From: Gnetum montanum
Lineage: Eukaryota > Streptophyta > Gnetopsida > Gnetales > Gnetaceae
Direction: 5' to 3'
DNA length: 58,351 bases
NCBI GenBank assembly: GCA_015680685.1
Contig: MNCI01015984.1
Span: forward strand, 516,127 to 574,477
Part shown: one piece after another, positions 23,622 to 35,416 of the stretch
Layout: each line of letters begins with the position of its first letter
Numbering within the stretch: position 1 is the stretch's first letter
Made by a program: the position numbers and the translations under genes
Notes under the pieces: model-generated
Database searches by the model: none
The model's input: the letters and a program-made list of their open reading frames with translations, nothing else
What the model was told of the DNA's origin: nothing

Positions 23622-24085
23622 TCCAATACAAGTCAAGTTTGGATATTGGTGGGGGAGGGGGCTGAAACCTAAAATAATTGAAACATAGATACACTCTAAG
23701 ATTTATAAAAGTTTATAACTCAATGCTACAATACAAGTCAAGTTTGGATTTTAGTGGGGGAGGGGTTGGAATCTATATTATGTGAAACATAGATACAGTC
23801 CAAGATTTATAGAAGTTTATAACTTGGTGCTACCTTGTAGAATTGAATTCATAACTACACTCCAAGATTTATAGAAATTTATAACTCAATGCTACAATAC
23901 AAGTTAAGTTTGGATTTTGGTGGGAGGAGGGGGTTGGAACCTGAAATAATGGAAACATAGATACACTCCAAGATTTATAGAAATTTATAACTCAGTGCTA
24001 CTTAGTAGAATTGAACCCATGACCTAGGGTTACCATGCTAAGACTCATAGGACTAGGCATCATTGTTAAGTCAAGTTTGGATTTT
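23622..24085. repeat. Degenerate long-period tandem repeat
   Basis: The word CAAGTCAAGTTTGGATTTTG or close variants occurs at about 23629, 23738, 23900 (CAAGTTAAG) and 24064. It is followed each time by a G-rich stretch (GGTGGGGGAGGGG) and then AACATAGATACA...CAAGATTTATA(A/G)AAGTTTATAACTC. Spacing is about 110, 160 and 165 bp, so units differ by a partial internal duplication. Confidence 0.75.
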
Positions 24086-25639
24086 GAAAGTGTTAATCAC
24101 TTTTTCTTAATTAAAAATGTACTTTAACTATTTCAGTTTTTAACAATATTTCATGTAATGCTTATAGTCTAGTAGGGTAGGATAATTACTTTCCAACAAA
24201 GAGATGCATGTTCAACTTTCAGTAAATGCATCTAAATTTTCATGGTTTTCAAAGAAAATTAATAAATGATATCTTATCACCTTTGAGTTAAAATTAAAAG
24301 ATGGAATAATGAATAACATGAAGATAGAAGGTCTTAATATCCACGAGAACACTAATTAGCAGAGTAAGAATGATATCACACCACGTCAAGCTTTTGTAAA
24401 GCCACACATATTTATATATTTTTAATATGTATGCTACATATCCCAAAACATATAATTAAATTAGAACTTTGTAAATGTCCAAAAAATCCTTTGTGATTTC
24501 CTAGATGTAATAAAAATTTCCAGTTTCTAAACAAATTTCCAATATAACTCGACATTACCTGCAAGAACCAAACCAAACTAGCAAAGTAAGAATAAAATCA
24601 CATGATCTATAGTTCCTATGAAAACCTCTAGTCAATCTAACTTGTGAAGTGTGAAGCCACATGTCCCTTTTATTTAAACATTTATACCACATCCTCCCAA
24701 GACATAGAGTCAAATTATAATTTTATAACTTGTTATTGCCTACTAGTTTCAAACTCATACCTTGGAGCTTCCAAATCAATGGTTATCACTCCAAGACATA
24801 TAACTAACATGACACATTAAAAGTATTATAGAGAAATATAAAAAGAGACAATCATTTGGAGTAATGATAAGGTGCTCGACCTAGGTTTGAGCCTAGGAGA
24901 AGCCACTTGAAGAAATTAGGCTTTCACTTATCTACCAATCTTCTCAAGACCCCAATAGAGAAATATAATTATGCTAAATTAACATGCTCATTTTGAACCT
25001 ATCACTTGCACATCATAAGCCACATGCTTTAACCATGTGATCAATAGCTCAATAACTTCATAATGATAATTTAGCTTACACTATTAATTATCGTAAATGT
25101 AGCTTCATTTCAATATTGTGAATAAATGAGTGACATGAAGCTTTATTACATTCAAAGACCTATAGGATCTATTGGACAAATATTACATTTAGATATTTTG
25201 TTGATAGAGTGTGATACATAGCTATTATATGATCTTGTTTCATGCAAAAAAATTTTAGATATAGATGTTTAAATAAATAAAATATCCTACTTTCATTGAA
25301 GGAGAGAATTTATTTTAAAATATGAAACAAAATTTTTTCTGCAATTAGAAATAAAACAAAGGACTTGTAACATCCCCTAACATAACTAGGTTAGTAGGGC
25401 ATTGCATGACAAAGGGTAAATGATGAGTCATGTTTTAGTTGACTACATTGTTGAAGTAAGATCAATTGCATTGATGCATGAGCATTGACATAGAGGCAAT
25501 AAATGCCTATATAGATATGTACATTGATTATATTTATGGTAAATTTTTAGTCATAGTTAGCAAAGCTTTTGTACTTTAATTCTATAAAAGTTAGAATTTG
25601 TCATCAAGTGCCTACAACATGAACTAAAGTGGATTATCC
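24086..25639. other. AT-rich intergenic DNA, no gene seen
   Basis: No open frame, splice pattern or element terminus could be supported here. Short tRNA-like T-arm words occur (see rejected items). The left boundary of LTR C' probably lies in the last few hundred bases. Confidence 0.5.
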
Positions 25640-26255
25640 ATAATATTATTTGAGTGATTATGTACCTAAACACATTTTCCTGACAACAATAAGATTGAGG
25701 TCTATTTATCTTCATTGCAATAGTTAGAATAGTTTAATGATTTTCTTAAATTGCAATTTAATTTCTTCATGTACTTAGCATAATATTTACCTTTTGATGT
25801 GCATTAAGGACTTAGTGGAATAAGCATGATTAGTTTTGCACATAAGCATATAACTATTTGGTAACCCAATAGTGACATTGCTTGGTGCATCTATCAACAT
25901 GTTGCTTGGTAATCCCAATAATAATTATAATAGTTTAGGATGTGTACAACAAAACCAGGATTGGACACTCATCGCTTTAGGCTAGTCTAGGATTTACTTT
26001 ATCACACATTAGATTGGTTAGATTGATTTATTATATTTTAATATACTAATAGTTTAAATATAGTGAAGACAACATCAATCACATTTAACTATATGTATTA
26101 AGCCATACATGTGTGATTAAGAAGACAATGACCAATAATCAATAGATCGACCATTTAGATAACCATGCTTATATAGTTTTTAAAATTCAACCAAGTTGCA
26201 CATGAACGCTTCTGATCTATATGGTTGGAGGTAGTGTCTATTCTATCACTCATCA
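25640..26255 (+). repeat. Degenerate LTR C' (right part) with PBS
   Basis: The stretch ends CACTCATCA at 26255, followed by TTGGCATCGTTATTAAGG (26256-26273), which matches the LTR end plus primer-binding site of elements B1 and B2 (CTCATCA then TTGGCRCYRTTGCYAGGGAC). Internal words such as AACCCAATAGTGAC, CTTGGTAATCCCA, AGACAATGA and TATATGGTTGGA recur in LTR C and in the fragment at 36905. The left end is not resolved. It is followed by only about 180 bp before LTR C, suggesting that C inserted into an older relative. Confidence 0.6.
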
Positions 26256-26439
26256 TTGGCATCGTTATTAAGGATTGGTACTAGTGATTTAAATAGTCAA
26301 AATCATAAAAAGATTATTGCTGGAGCTTAAACGATTTATTTAACAATAATAATATTATTTTATTCAAGCACACTAGCATAATTAGAAGAGCAAAAAAGAA
26401 AAGAAAAAGAAGAAAGTGTTCATTGGGGGGAGGGGGTAT

Positions 26440-27680
26440 ACAAGGGTTTGGTGTTGATTTATCAAATTTGCACCTATATTTAAATTAGCACTTAGCATTA
26501 TTTTTGCTCCTTAAGCTATGTAGATTTTCATTTGCAACTTTTTATCTTCTACCTTTGCTATAGTTCTTAATGCACTAAACATTACCTAAATTCTTGCTAC
26601 TAGTTTTGATAAGGAGTAGAGCATATTTTTGTGATGGAGGTCAAACTTTTCATTAAGTGGGAATAGATGAATTAAGTTTTGAAAGTCTTTTGATTGTTAT
26701 TGTGTTAGTAAAATTTGAGTCATCTTCATTAATATTTGCCAATCTTTCCTTTGAGGATTTTCATTTCTAATTGATAAATCAAATTTTTCTAGGGCATGAT
26801 ATTGGGTTTCCAATACTAAAGCCACAATATCGAATCCCCAATATCAAGGCACAATATACGATGTCATGTATTTGATATCGCAAATGTGTGCAGGCCTATA
26901 AATACAACATTTAGGCACACTGTCCACACATAGTTTCATTTCACAATTAGCAAAATTCCATTAGTTTGTTTTCTCAATTTTAGCACTTAGCACTTAGGAG
27001 TGTATGTTCACAGTGTATGTTTTGTAATTGAATGGAGCCTTTATTCGAGTGGAATATACTTGAACACGTTTCATGCACGGAAATAAAGATCGAGATTACT
27101 CTACATCACTGTAGCACCACTTAGTCTTTATTATTTACACTTAGAATAATTTTATTGTTTTCCCTTAGCTTAATGTTTATTGTTTTCATTAGTTATTGAT
27201 TAACTTCCTATCCATTTTACTATTCTTATTGTTAACCAAAATGAATATGATTGATCTCGAACACTTAAGTGTAACTACTTGGTAACCCAATAGTACTATC
27301 ACTTGGTACTCCTAGTAGTGCGGTACTTCATAATCCTAGTAGTAGTTACATGAAGTCCAAGGTGTGAACAAAAGGTTAGGACCATATGCTTATCACATAG
27401 GCTAGATAAGATTTTTTTACTGCTACTTAAATTTAGAAAGTACTTCATTTACTTCATGTTTTCTAGGAGAAATATGGCCAACACAACATCATTATCATAT
27501 GCCTCACCATGAGTTAAACCATATGCATCGATTTTACTAGCTCACGTGGGAAGACAATGATCTTAAAATCTAATCAATTACTTGCATAATTACATTGCCT
27601 TATCCACGGAATTCAACTGAGATTGTGTGTGAACACTTGTATCTCATATGGTTGGATGTTGGATACTCCATCATTCATCA
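26440..27680 (+). repeat. 5' LTR of element C (left end approximate)
   Basis: It contains a TATA box TATAAATA (26897-26904) preceded by decayed ATATCG words (26825-26880). GCACGGAAATAAAGAT at 27074-27089 is homologous to GTACGGCAATAAAGAT in B2. The right end is CATTCATCA at 27680, followed by a degraded primer-binding site TTAGTGTCATTGTAAGCGAC. It is clearly related to, but much more diverged than, the B-family LTRs. Confidence 0.65.
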
Positions 27681-27822
27681 TTAGTGTCATTGTAAGCGAC
27701 GAGCCAGTGTTATGCTAAGTAATTAATTTTTCAAACTTTGTTGTATTTGAAACTCAAAGTTAAATATAACAAATATATAAGTAAAGCACACTTTTAAGAA
27801 AAATTGTCTAAAAACTATAATA

Positions 27823-29054
27823 TGACTTCACATAATGATCAACCATCACCTACCACGAAGACAAGAAGAAGAAGTAATAAAATCATTGATGAAGAAGAAT
27901 GGAGGATGTTAATGCAAACATGAATCACTTATGCTCACACTGATCCATACCATCCAAACTTTAATTTCATCTTCCATATAGACAAAAAAATGAGGTGGAG
28001 AGATATGCAAGGTAACATAGTCTTGCCTCTAGAATGTGCAACACTAAACATGCTATAAACTGCTTTAAGGGGAATGCATTTGGACTAGATTCATGAGGGT
28101 ATCATGTGACTCAACACATGACCAGACCCTATGAATCCACAAAGGAGTAGACAAGAAGAGATGTTACCATGGGGATCAAACATATACACAACAAAGGAAA
28201 GTAGGCCAACACTTCTATTATCATAGAAGGACTTGATGCTGATCAATTCATTTTAAAACAACTCCACTAGAATCATGAGGACCCATAAAAAAAACCTATC
28301 ATCAAACTAGAGGAACTTGTCAAAGCCCAACTTCATTCTACTCTAGTGGAGACACATAAGGAGGAGGCTACTAACTCAAGATACAAGTGGGAATCTAGGC
28401 CAAGGGTTTCTACTAAATCCTATAGAGGAACATACAAGAGTCATGAAGGAGAACTAGCCAACACCATTCTCCTACCACCTCATCTATCTCATCACGATCA
28501 TTAGAGGACTTTGACAGGAGATGACACAAGTACTGAGACTCTGATAAGAAAGAAAGCTAAACTCATGGTCATCATGACTGATATTCAAGGTAGCCTAATT
28601 CAAAAGATGAAGAGTATGAATGAAGAAGATGAAGAGACAAAAGAGAGAATCAAGAGAGGCATGAGCATAGAAGGATCACTGCTACAATAGAGCATATGAA
28701 TCTAATCATGATGATGAACCCATGATGGTAGCCCAAAGCATGATCAATATTCAAGAAGCTATCTATATCCAACTAAGCATGTAAGGGATAGTGGAATCAA
28801 ATGGCTAGACATGAATAATATGCCAAGATTTGAAGGTGGTTACAATGCAGATCCACAACATCACCTTTAAGCATTGCATGATGCCTGTGCCCTAAAAAAC
28901 AAAGAGAGTGATTGGCAAAAATTGAAGTTGTTTCCTAGAACACTTGTGAAGGAAGCAAAAAGTCAACATAGGTCACTGGAACCTGAATCCATTAGATGCT
29001 GGAGTAACATGCTTGAAATTTTTAATGATAAATACCAAACTTATTCACAAGCAT
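27823..29054 (+). pseudogene. gag of element C, 5' part, decayed
   Basis: An ATG at 27823 starts MTSHNDQPSPTTKTRRRSNK, parallel to the MASSH... start of B2 gag. MRWRDMQGNIVLP (near 27995) matches LRWRDLQGNIVLP of B1/B2. The conserved block ACALKNKESDWQKLKLFPRT with SLEPESIRCWSNMLEIFNDKYQTYSQA lies at 28880-29053. It is broken by stops and frameshifts and cut by the insertion of B1 at 29055. Confidence 0.8.
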
Positions 29055-29981
29055 TGATGAGTGGCGAGGTACCCCTACACTCAATCATATGAAATGAGTG
29101 TAGCACGCACGATTCGGTCGAACTCTATAGACTAAATGCCTAAACGCCGCAAGGAACACTTGGGGTTAATTAATCGTTGTCTTCCCAGACTTACTTGTTG
29201 TTGTCACGGTGTATGGTTAATTAAGTCCGAGGTATATGATTTTTTTGGTATTTTCTGGTTTATCTCCTATGCTAAACGGTGAAGGGTTGAGAGACTAAAA
29301 CTAATTCTAACTATAGCACTAAGTCCTAGCGTCAACATCCGTTCCCACTTGCCGTACACACCCTGAACTGTGCAATTGTGGCTACCAAATGCTAATCATT
29401 ACTGGGATTACCACACGTAACGCACGTGCTCAAAGCGGTCGTACTGAGGCACCTAACTAGCCTAAGTGTGACAAGCAACCGATTCCTTGACTAGCTGTAC
29501 ACATTTGTAGATGCTCGTAATCAAGTCGTACTTGTCCCATGTTCTAGAAGGAAAGGGTGAGAGAATCTAATCGTGATGAGTAGCTGATTCCTTGGCTAGC
29601 TGTACACGTTCATCAACGCTTGTAACTAAGTCATACTCATGCCACGTTACTAGGAAAGCAATAAATAACATTAATTAAACCTATCCATGTACTACAAGGT
29701 TTATCCACAAAGCTCGTCTTTATTGCCGTACACAACTTGCATTCAGGTACAAAGCTACTCGAATAAAGAACCGTTCACTTGGGGGACTCCTACTGCGGGC
29801 ACATGGAAAATATTCTATCTTTGGGGTGATCAATTTGCCAGAGCTTTGCTACTTCTAGCCTATGATTCTAAATAAGGGGAGTGCTACCTCTTATTTATAG
29901 ATTTGGCGGTGGACCGCGATATCGCGTACGCGATATCGCAGGGGATGCGATATCGCAGCTTGTGCATATCGCATCTCATCA
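29055..29981 (-). repeat. 3' LTR of element B1 (927 bp)
   Basis: It begins (plus-strand reading) TGATGAGTGGCGAGGTACCC and ends GCATCTCATCA. It contains three GCGATATCGC palindromes (29916-29956) beside the TATA box (TATAAATAAGAGG on the minus strand, 29889-29901). It is about 66 bp shorter than the other LTR, mainly because it has fewer palindromes. Confidence 0.92.
29916..29956. promoter_or_regulatory. GCGATATCGC palindrome cluster in B1 3' LTR
   Basis: Three perfect copies of the 10-bp palindrome GCGATATCGC lie at 29916-29925, 29930-29939 and 29947-29956, with a partial ATATCGC at about 29965. On the minus strand they lie just upstream of the TATA box of the LTR promoter. A role as protein-binding sites in U3 is inferred. 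Confidence 0.7.
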
Positions 29982-32121
29982 TATCCCCATGATTGAATGA
30001 AAACTCATCCTCGAGTTCCTTACAATAATATCAGGTAGGTATGGAATTATTGAGGGGAATGGAACTAATGGGATGACATGTGAACGGATCATTATTACAA
30101 GACTTGACAAAACTGGTGTTCATGACAACAAGGGTGAACACCTTATTACAATGACATCAGGCCACAGTTGACAGCTGAGAGAAAAGAGGAGAGAGAAGAG
30201 AAGAGAAGAAGAGAAAAGAGTCTTGTTGCTGCCAAATCCTAGATTGCGCCTTCCGTTGTCCATCCGTAAGCGCATCATCAATTCTACTCCTTGCATAGCT
30301 GCTTCAGCGTTGCTCCATTCCAAGTGTTTGCTCCAAATCCAATCCGTTGTTGTATGATTGCCATCTGCATACCCAACATAATCATATATTAGCAAGGGTA
30401 ATTGAATCATTAAGTAATTAATACCTTGCTTTGGTGTAGGTTCATTGGCTAGGTTGTGGTATGGCTAATATGGACCTGGGAATATGTAGATGATGACTAC
30501 CGAAGGTGTAGGGGTTAGGAAGAGAAACGAAAAAAATTCGGGGCTTAGGAGAAAATCGAAAAAAGTGGGCCCCGTACCCCCATGAGTAATCGCGAACCTT
30601 CGGTAGCGTTAGAATGGAGAAAGAAAAAGAGTAAGAAAGATAGGTAAAAAGGGACAACTATGACATCAATGAAGTGGATGTCAGGATGAAAATGAACAAA
30701 AATAAAATTAATTGCAAAATGTTAAGGAAAAGAAGTTAACTAATGTTCCAAATAGGAATGTCAGTGGGTCCTCCCCAAAGCAGGCTCATGCCCTTTAATG
30801 CCCTGACAAACCCACATTCAAAGAGTCCGTAGGCTCTAGGAATGTCCTTTGGAACAAGAGTTAAAGTCTTTACTGTAAGAACTTACCGAAAAGAAAACAA
30901 TGCAGTAACCAAAATATACACTAATGATACAACTAGCAATGAGGTGAACAATGGAGAGAAGGATGGAGAGAAGAGAAGTGGAATGGAATCCCAAGAACAA
31001 GGTGGTGTACAGCCCCTTGTGTGTTGCATGGTTAATGTGACTTGACAAGTCTCATTCCAACCCTGGCCTCAAACCAACCATTTCCAGTGACTTCACATCA
31101 ATGCATTTGGTTAAACCATCCACTTGGAAAATGAGGATGCATCTTCGAAGAGCCACCACCATTCTGATGAAACAAAGGAGGCAATGGAAAGTGAGAAGGG
31201 CCTTAGTTAGAAGGAACAATTTGGTTCCATAACCAGTGCTTGTAGCCCAAATTTTATTTCATCTAAGGGGTGTGCTTTGAATCCTCACTTTGGTTTTTTT
31301 TTTATGTTTTTATGCATGGGGACCACACCATGCAAAGACTTCTTATTTTTATTATCTCAGCTTCCGAAGAATGGGTAACATCAGAACGGTAAGAAAACTC
31401 AAGAAGAAAATGTCCGTCCATCCAAGAGAATGGCCAACACAAAAAGCATCAAGTTCCTTTGAAGTCACACCCTTTACAATCCTTGAGTCCTTCCTTAGTT
31501 TGAGAGATACCCAGTCACCAATTCATTAAATTTCTTATTAGGAGGGAATTGTACATTTCCAAGCCAAGAGAAACCATAGATTTTGATGGATGGATGGATG
31601 AAGTGATCTCATTGCTTGCCATATCAAAAGAAACATACCTTAGTATCAACATTGTAACTTAAAGGTAAAAACCAAACATTAGCAATTAATGAAAAACAGT
31701 TCATCCCATCGGCCTAAACACTTATTGGGTGACGAACTTAAATGGTGGATGGCACACGCACACGCACACAAAAAATAGAAAAGTGTAATGATGTTGTAAA
31801 AAAAAATAGAAAAAGTTAAAGAAATTTGTAAAACAAAAATAGAAAAAGTTAAAAAAATTTGTAAAACAAAAGACGTTGTAAAACAAAAATGTGTAAAACA
31901 AAAACAGAAAAAGAACTGAGGGCCCCATATGGTTAGCATAGGTGGCCATCTCCCCCATGATTGAGTTGTAAGGGAGAGATATGAAATAATGAGCGTCTAT
32001 TTGAATTTCTAAGAAGTGCCCAACTTCTCTCAATTGATGATCTTAAGTTGAGGGGTGGAAGTTGGCGACGCTCACATTCCAATGTGTCTATGCCACAGTT
32101 GCTGGCATGAGTTTTCTCAGT
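29982..32121. other. 3' non-coding interior of element B1
   Basis: No pol domain is recognisable. A GA-rich run (30178-30222), the polypurine tract next to the LTR (ATCATGGGGATA on the minus strand, about 29982-29993) and A-rich repeats of the type GTAAAACAAAAATAGAAAAAG (31795-31910) are present. The corresponding T-rich repeats follow protease in B2 (58190-58290), so they belong to the family. Confidence 0.6.
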
Positions 32122-32832
32122 TTATTTCATGCATATTTTTCTGCTCCTACGAGTAGCTGTCAACCATGGGGTGTCTACTACTTCTTGTGTGGTTGCTACA
32201 TATAGGCATCTTTGTTGTAGAGTTTCTTGGGCACACCTGTTACATGGAGGCATTTCCTTCATGTCATCACCCGATGAATCACTGTATGTGATGCATGGAA
32301 CTATCCCCTTCTCGATCTTTCCACATATGTTTATCTTAGAGATTTCCAAGGAAAGATCGTGGATCCTAAGGCATGCGTCTACTGTGCTTAGCCATGCCCT
32401 TCCCATTATAATTGGGAAGTCCCCTTCATTGTTGTTAACTTCGATCACTAGAAAGTCAACTGGGTAGGACCAATGACACACAGTGGTAATAACATCCTCC
32501 ACCAATCCTAAGGGAATGGTGATGGACTGATCTGCCAGCTCTAGTTATATGTTACTCTTCTTAAGTTGTGGCAGGTTCCAGGCGTGATACATCTTTTGCA
32601 AAATTAGGTTGACTCTGGAACCTGAGTCAAGAAGAGCCCGATGTGGTGCATTTCCAGTGATCTGCAAATAAATAAAGGGACTCCCAGGGTTAGTGAGTTT
32701 CCTGGGAAGGTGGCCTACCTTGATCCAGTCAGTTACAGTATGTGTTAACATAACCGTATGCGTTACGCTCTTTTGGACTGAAGGGTTCTCCGAAGCATTA
32801 GTGGTTAGAGGCCTATACATGTACCCATTCAC
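32122..32832 (-). pseudogene. Retroviral-type protease of element B1, nearly intact
   Basis: The active site reads ALLDSGSRVNLI (near 32620), a canonical D-S-G protease triad. The second conserved half is FPIIMGRAWLST (near 32420). One in-frame TAG lies at 32545 and the frame differs by one base from the upstream gag, whereas in B2 gag and protease share one frame, so a small indel near 32850-32905 has separated them. The C-terminus continues past a Cys-containing segment (PCNRCAQETLQQRC) to ICMK and a stop at 32122. Confidence 0.82.
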
Positions 32833-32905
32833 TTGTTGTTGCGAGAGTTTGTCTGGGCTCCTAGTTTTGAAAAAGGGTCTCTTCTTTGTATAGTGGGGGG
32901 CAGAA

Positions 32906-35275
32906 CTAGCACCCGGTTGGATATTTACATGCTGAATATTTACAGCTCTCGCGGCGTGACGTTGCCGGTTGGGTAGGTAATTCTCCTTGCATTGTTGGAA
33001 CAGGTTGTATGGGAACTAGTAGTGGAAGAGGTGCAGGTGGAGTTAGAGGATGGACCGAATGTGAGATATCTCCCAGAGGAGAAGAAGTCCTCCTGAAGTA
33101 CTCCCGAACTTGGTAGTGATGTTGGGGAGTAGTGTGACCCATAGAGTCACCTGGAGAAACTGGCTGCTGCACATAATAACCGTAAGGATCGGGCTGCCGG
33201 TAAGGGTATTGATGTGTTGGTGGTGGCATCCCCCATGACTGTGGGTATTGCCACTACTAGTGTTGTCCAATGGGCTGTGGAGGCGTTCCACTTGGGTAGT
33301 ATGTCAAGGGTTGGTGGAATTGCCTTGGGTTACCTTGTGGATAAGGTAACCTTTGGGGTGTTTGCCGTTGATCAAGTCTTGGATTTAATGCATACACCCC
33401 AGACTCCTGTAGATGTGAGATAATTGGGCAACATCCCTTAGGATGGTCATAGTAGCAGACCTCACATCCACTATCATCGTCTGAATCAAAATTCACAGCC
33501 TCATTGGAGATAGGAATTTTCCCCTTACCCTTGTTATGTGTAGGCCTTAAGTTTCTCCGCTTGGTTTTGCCTTTGTCACTACCTTATTCAACCTTAGACT
33601 CTTCTACAATTTTCAAGACTGTTTCTATTCTTGAGTCTAAGGAATCCCACATTTGGTCTACCTTAGCCGATACCTCGGTTGTTAACTTTTGGATCGGTAA
33701 GGTTTTCTGATTCACCAATTCTTCGATTGGTGACTCATCCTCCTCATCACAGAATTTCACTTCCTTCTTGTGAAGGGAGGGATTGTAGTTGTATTCTTCC
33801 GCACTTTCCCTCTTACGTAGCTCACCCTCTTCTTGCACTACTTGTTCCAACAAACTTTCAACTTCATGGTCTCTTAGTTGGGAAAGTCTCCCTTGGGCGT
33901 AAGTCCCAAGAGTTCTTCTCGTTTCATTCCTTAGCCCATCCACGATGTGGTGAAGTTGATCCCATTTAGCGTACCCATGGCCTAGGCAACGATGTAGCAG
34001 TGTATAGTAACAGGCCATGGAAGCATCCAAGGGTTCATAAGCACCTTGTTTCCAGCCTTGGATCTGCTTACGCAAATTGAACACTCTGGAGTATGTCTGA
34101 TATTTCTTGTTGAATAGTTCGAGCATCATACTCCACCTCCTGATGGTTTCTAGTTCTAAGGACCGGTACCAGCTCTCTGCTTCTTTAGTGAGTGTCCTTG
34201 GGAACAACTTAAGCTTCTGCCACTCATTATCTATATTTTGCAAGGCACAGGCATCGTGGAATTCTTGTAAATGATGTTGAGGATCAGCGTTGTATCCCCC
34301 TTCAAAACGTGGAATATTATTTATGTCTAGACGCTTGATCCTGCTGTCCTTTCAGTGCCTTGTGGGTTTCCTAACTGCCTCTGTGATGTTTAGCATGCTT
34401 CGGGTTGCGAGTAGGGGTTTGTCATGATCATCTCTGTCATGACGTCTATGATGTCTTCGTGGTGGTTCCCTACTCTCCCTATGTCCTTGCCCTTGTCCTA
34501 ACTCCTCTTGACCTTCCTGTCGAGGTCTTTCATCTTCCTTACTTTTACCCTCTCCATTGTGCTCACGATGGTTGCGCCCAGATGTGGAAGGAGAGTGTGA
34601 ATGGTGAGATGAAGGAGAAGAGGAAGGGGATCCATCACCATGGCGATGTTTCTTACCTTCTCTTCAGCTACTTTGGCCCTGATCGTTGTGACGATCTAAG
34701 TGTCTGTCCTTAGTGTGAGTGGTTGTTCCTGCCGTGAAAAGTTGGTGTTCATGAGGATCAGAGCCTATAGCATGTACAGTTGATCGAAGGCTCTGATGCC
34801 TAACCTCTTCACCATTGTGAGGAGGAGGAACATCATTTTTTAAGAAACCCATTGTGAGGGGTTCCTCGTCTCTTATTTCACTAAGGACATGGGGGACCTT
34901 GCCCTTCAACAATGAGTGTTGACTCTCCTGCCTTAAGTCCCGAATACATTGGGCATTTGTGGGATGATAATCCCTTGTGTAAAAGTCATCCATAACATAT
35001 TTCGCAAACAGTTCTTGCATGCCAATTTGTGCCAAGGCACGGAAAAGCATGTTAGGGACTGATCGATCTGGAGGTAACACAATGTTACCTTGTAAGTCTC
35101 TCCACCGCAGTTATTCATCTTGATGGAGAATAAAAGTAAAATCAGGCACATACTCATCGGGATGAGTATATGTCACCTTAGATTGTTTAGGACTTAGCTG
35201 GTCTAGGTTATGTGTATGATGCTGACTGTCTTCCGTGTTATCCTTAGGTGAGTTAACCTTATGAGAAGAAGCCAT
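32906..35275 (-). pseudogene. gag of element B1, decayed
   Basis: The ATG at 35275 is about 0.14 kb inside the primer-binding site. One frame runs to 32906, interrupted by a few stops. It contains LRWRDLQGNIVLPPD (35110-35065), an Arg/Ser/His-rich linker (34700-34400), the gag core with NEWQKLKLFPRTLTKEAESW, SLELETIRRWSMMLELFNKK and HIVDGLRNETRRTLG (34230-33890), an acidic/coiled segment, and a zinc-knuckle CEVCYYDHPKGCCP (33470-33420; C-x2-C-x3-H-x4-C, one residue shorter than the usual knuckle). A Pro/Gln/Tyr-rich tail precedes protease. Confidence 0.85.
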
Positions 35276-35396
35276 TTTATTGGTGTGCTATTCACCATTA
35301 TATATGTTCTTATTTAACTAATTAACCCAAAGGTTCGTTAAGGCTCACAATGATGTGAAAGATTTCCTAATGTTCTAATTGGCGTAAAAACACTTA

Positions 35397-35416
35397 GTCC
35401 CTAGCAACAGCGCCAA
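35397..35416 (-). other. Primer-binding site of element B1
   Basis: On the minus strand TTGGCGCTGTTGCTAGGGAC follows the LTR end CTCATCA directly. It resembles the plant tRNA-Asp primer site TGGCGCCGTTGCCGGGGA with C-to-T type changes. Confidence 0.75.

Noticed and set aside
24850-24920. tRNA-like T-arm (CCTAGGTTTGAGCCTAGG) suggesting a SINE or tRNA gene
   Set aside because: No matching A box, acceptor stem or poly(A)-type tail could be aligned; one B-box-like word is not enough.
30120-30410. Minus-strand frame of 96 codons near the B1 3' LTR
   Set aside because: It overlaps a GA-rich run, has no domain, and lies in the non-coding interior just upstream of the polypurine tract.
33679-33969. 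Plus-strand open frames over B1 gag
   Set aside because: They are opposite-strand readings of the gag core, whose protein homology with B2 and C fixes the minus strand.
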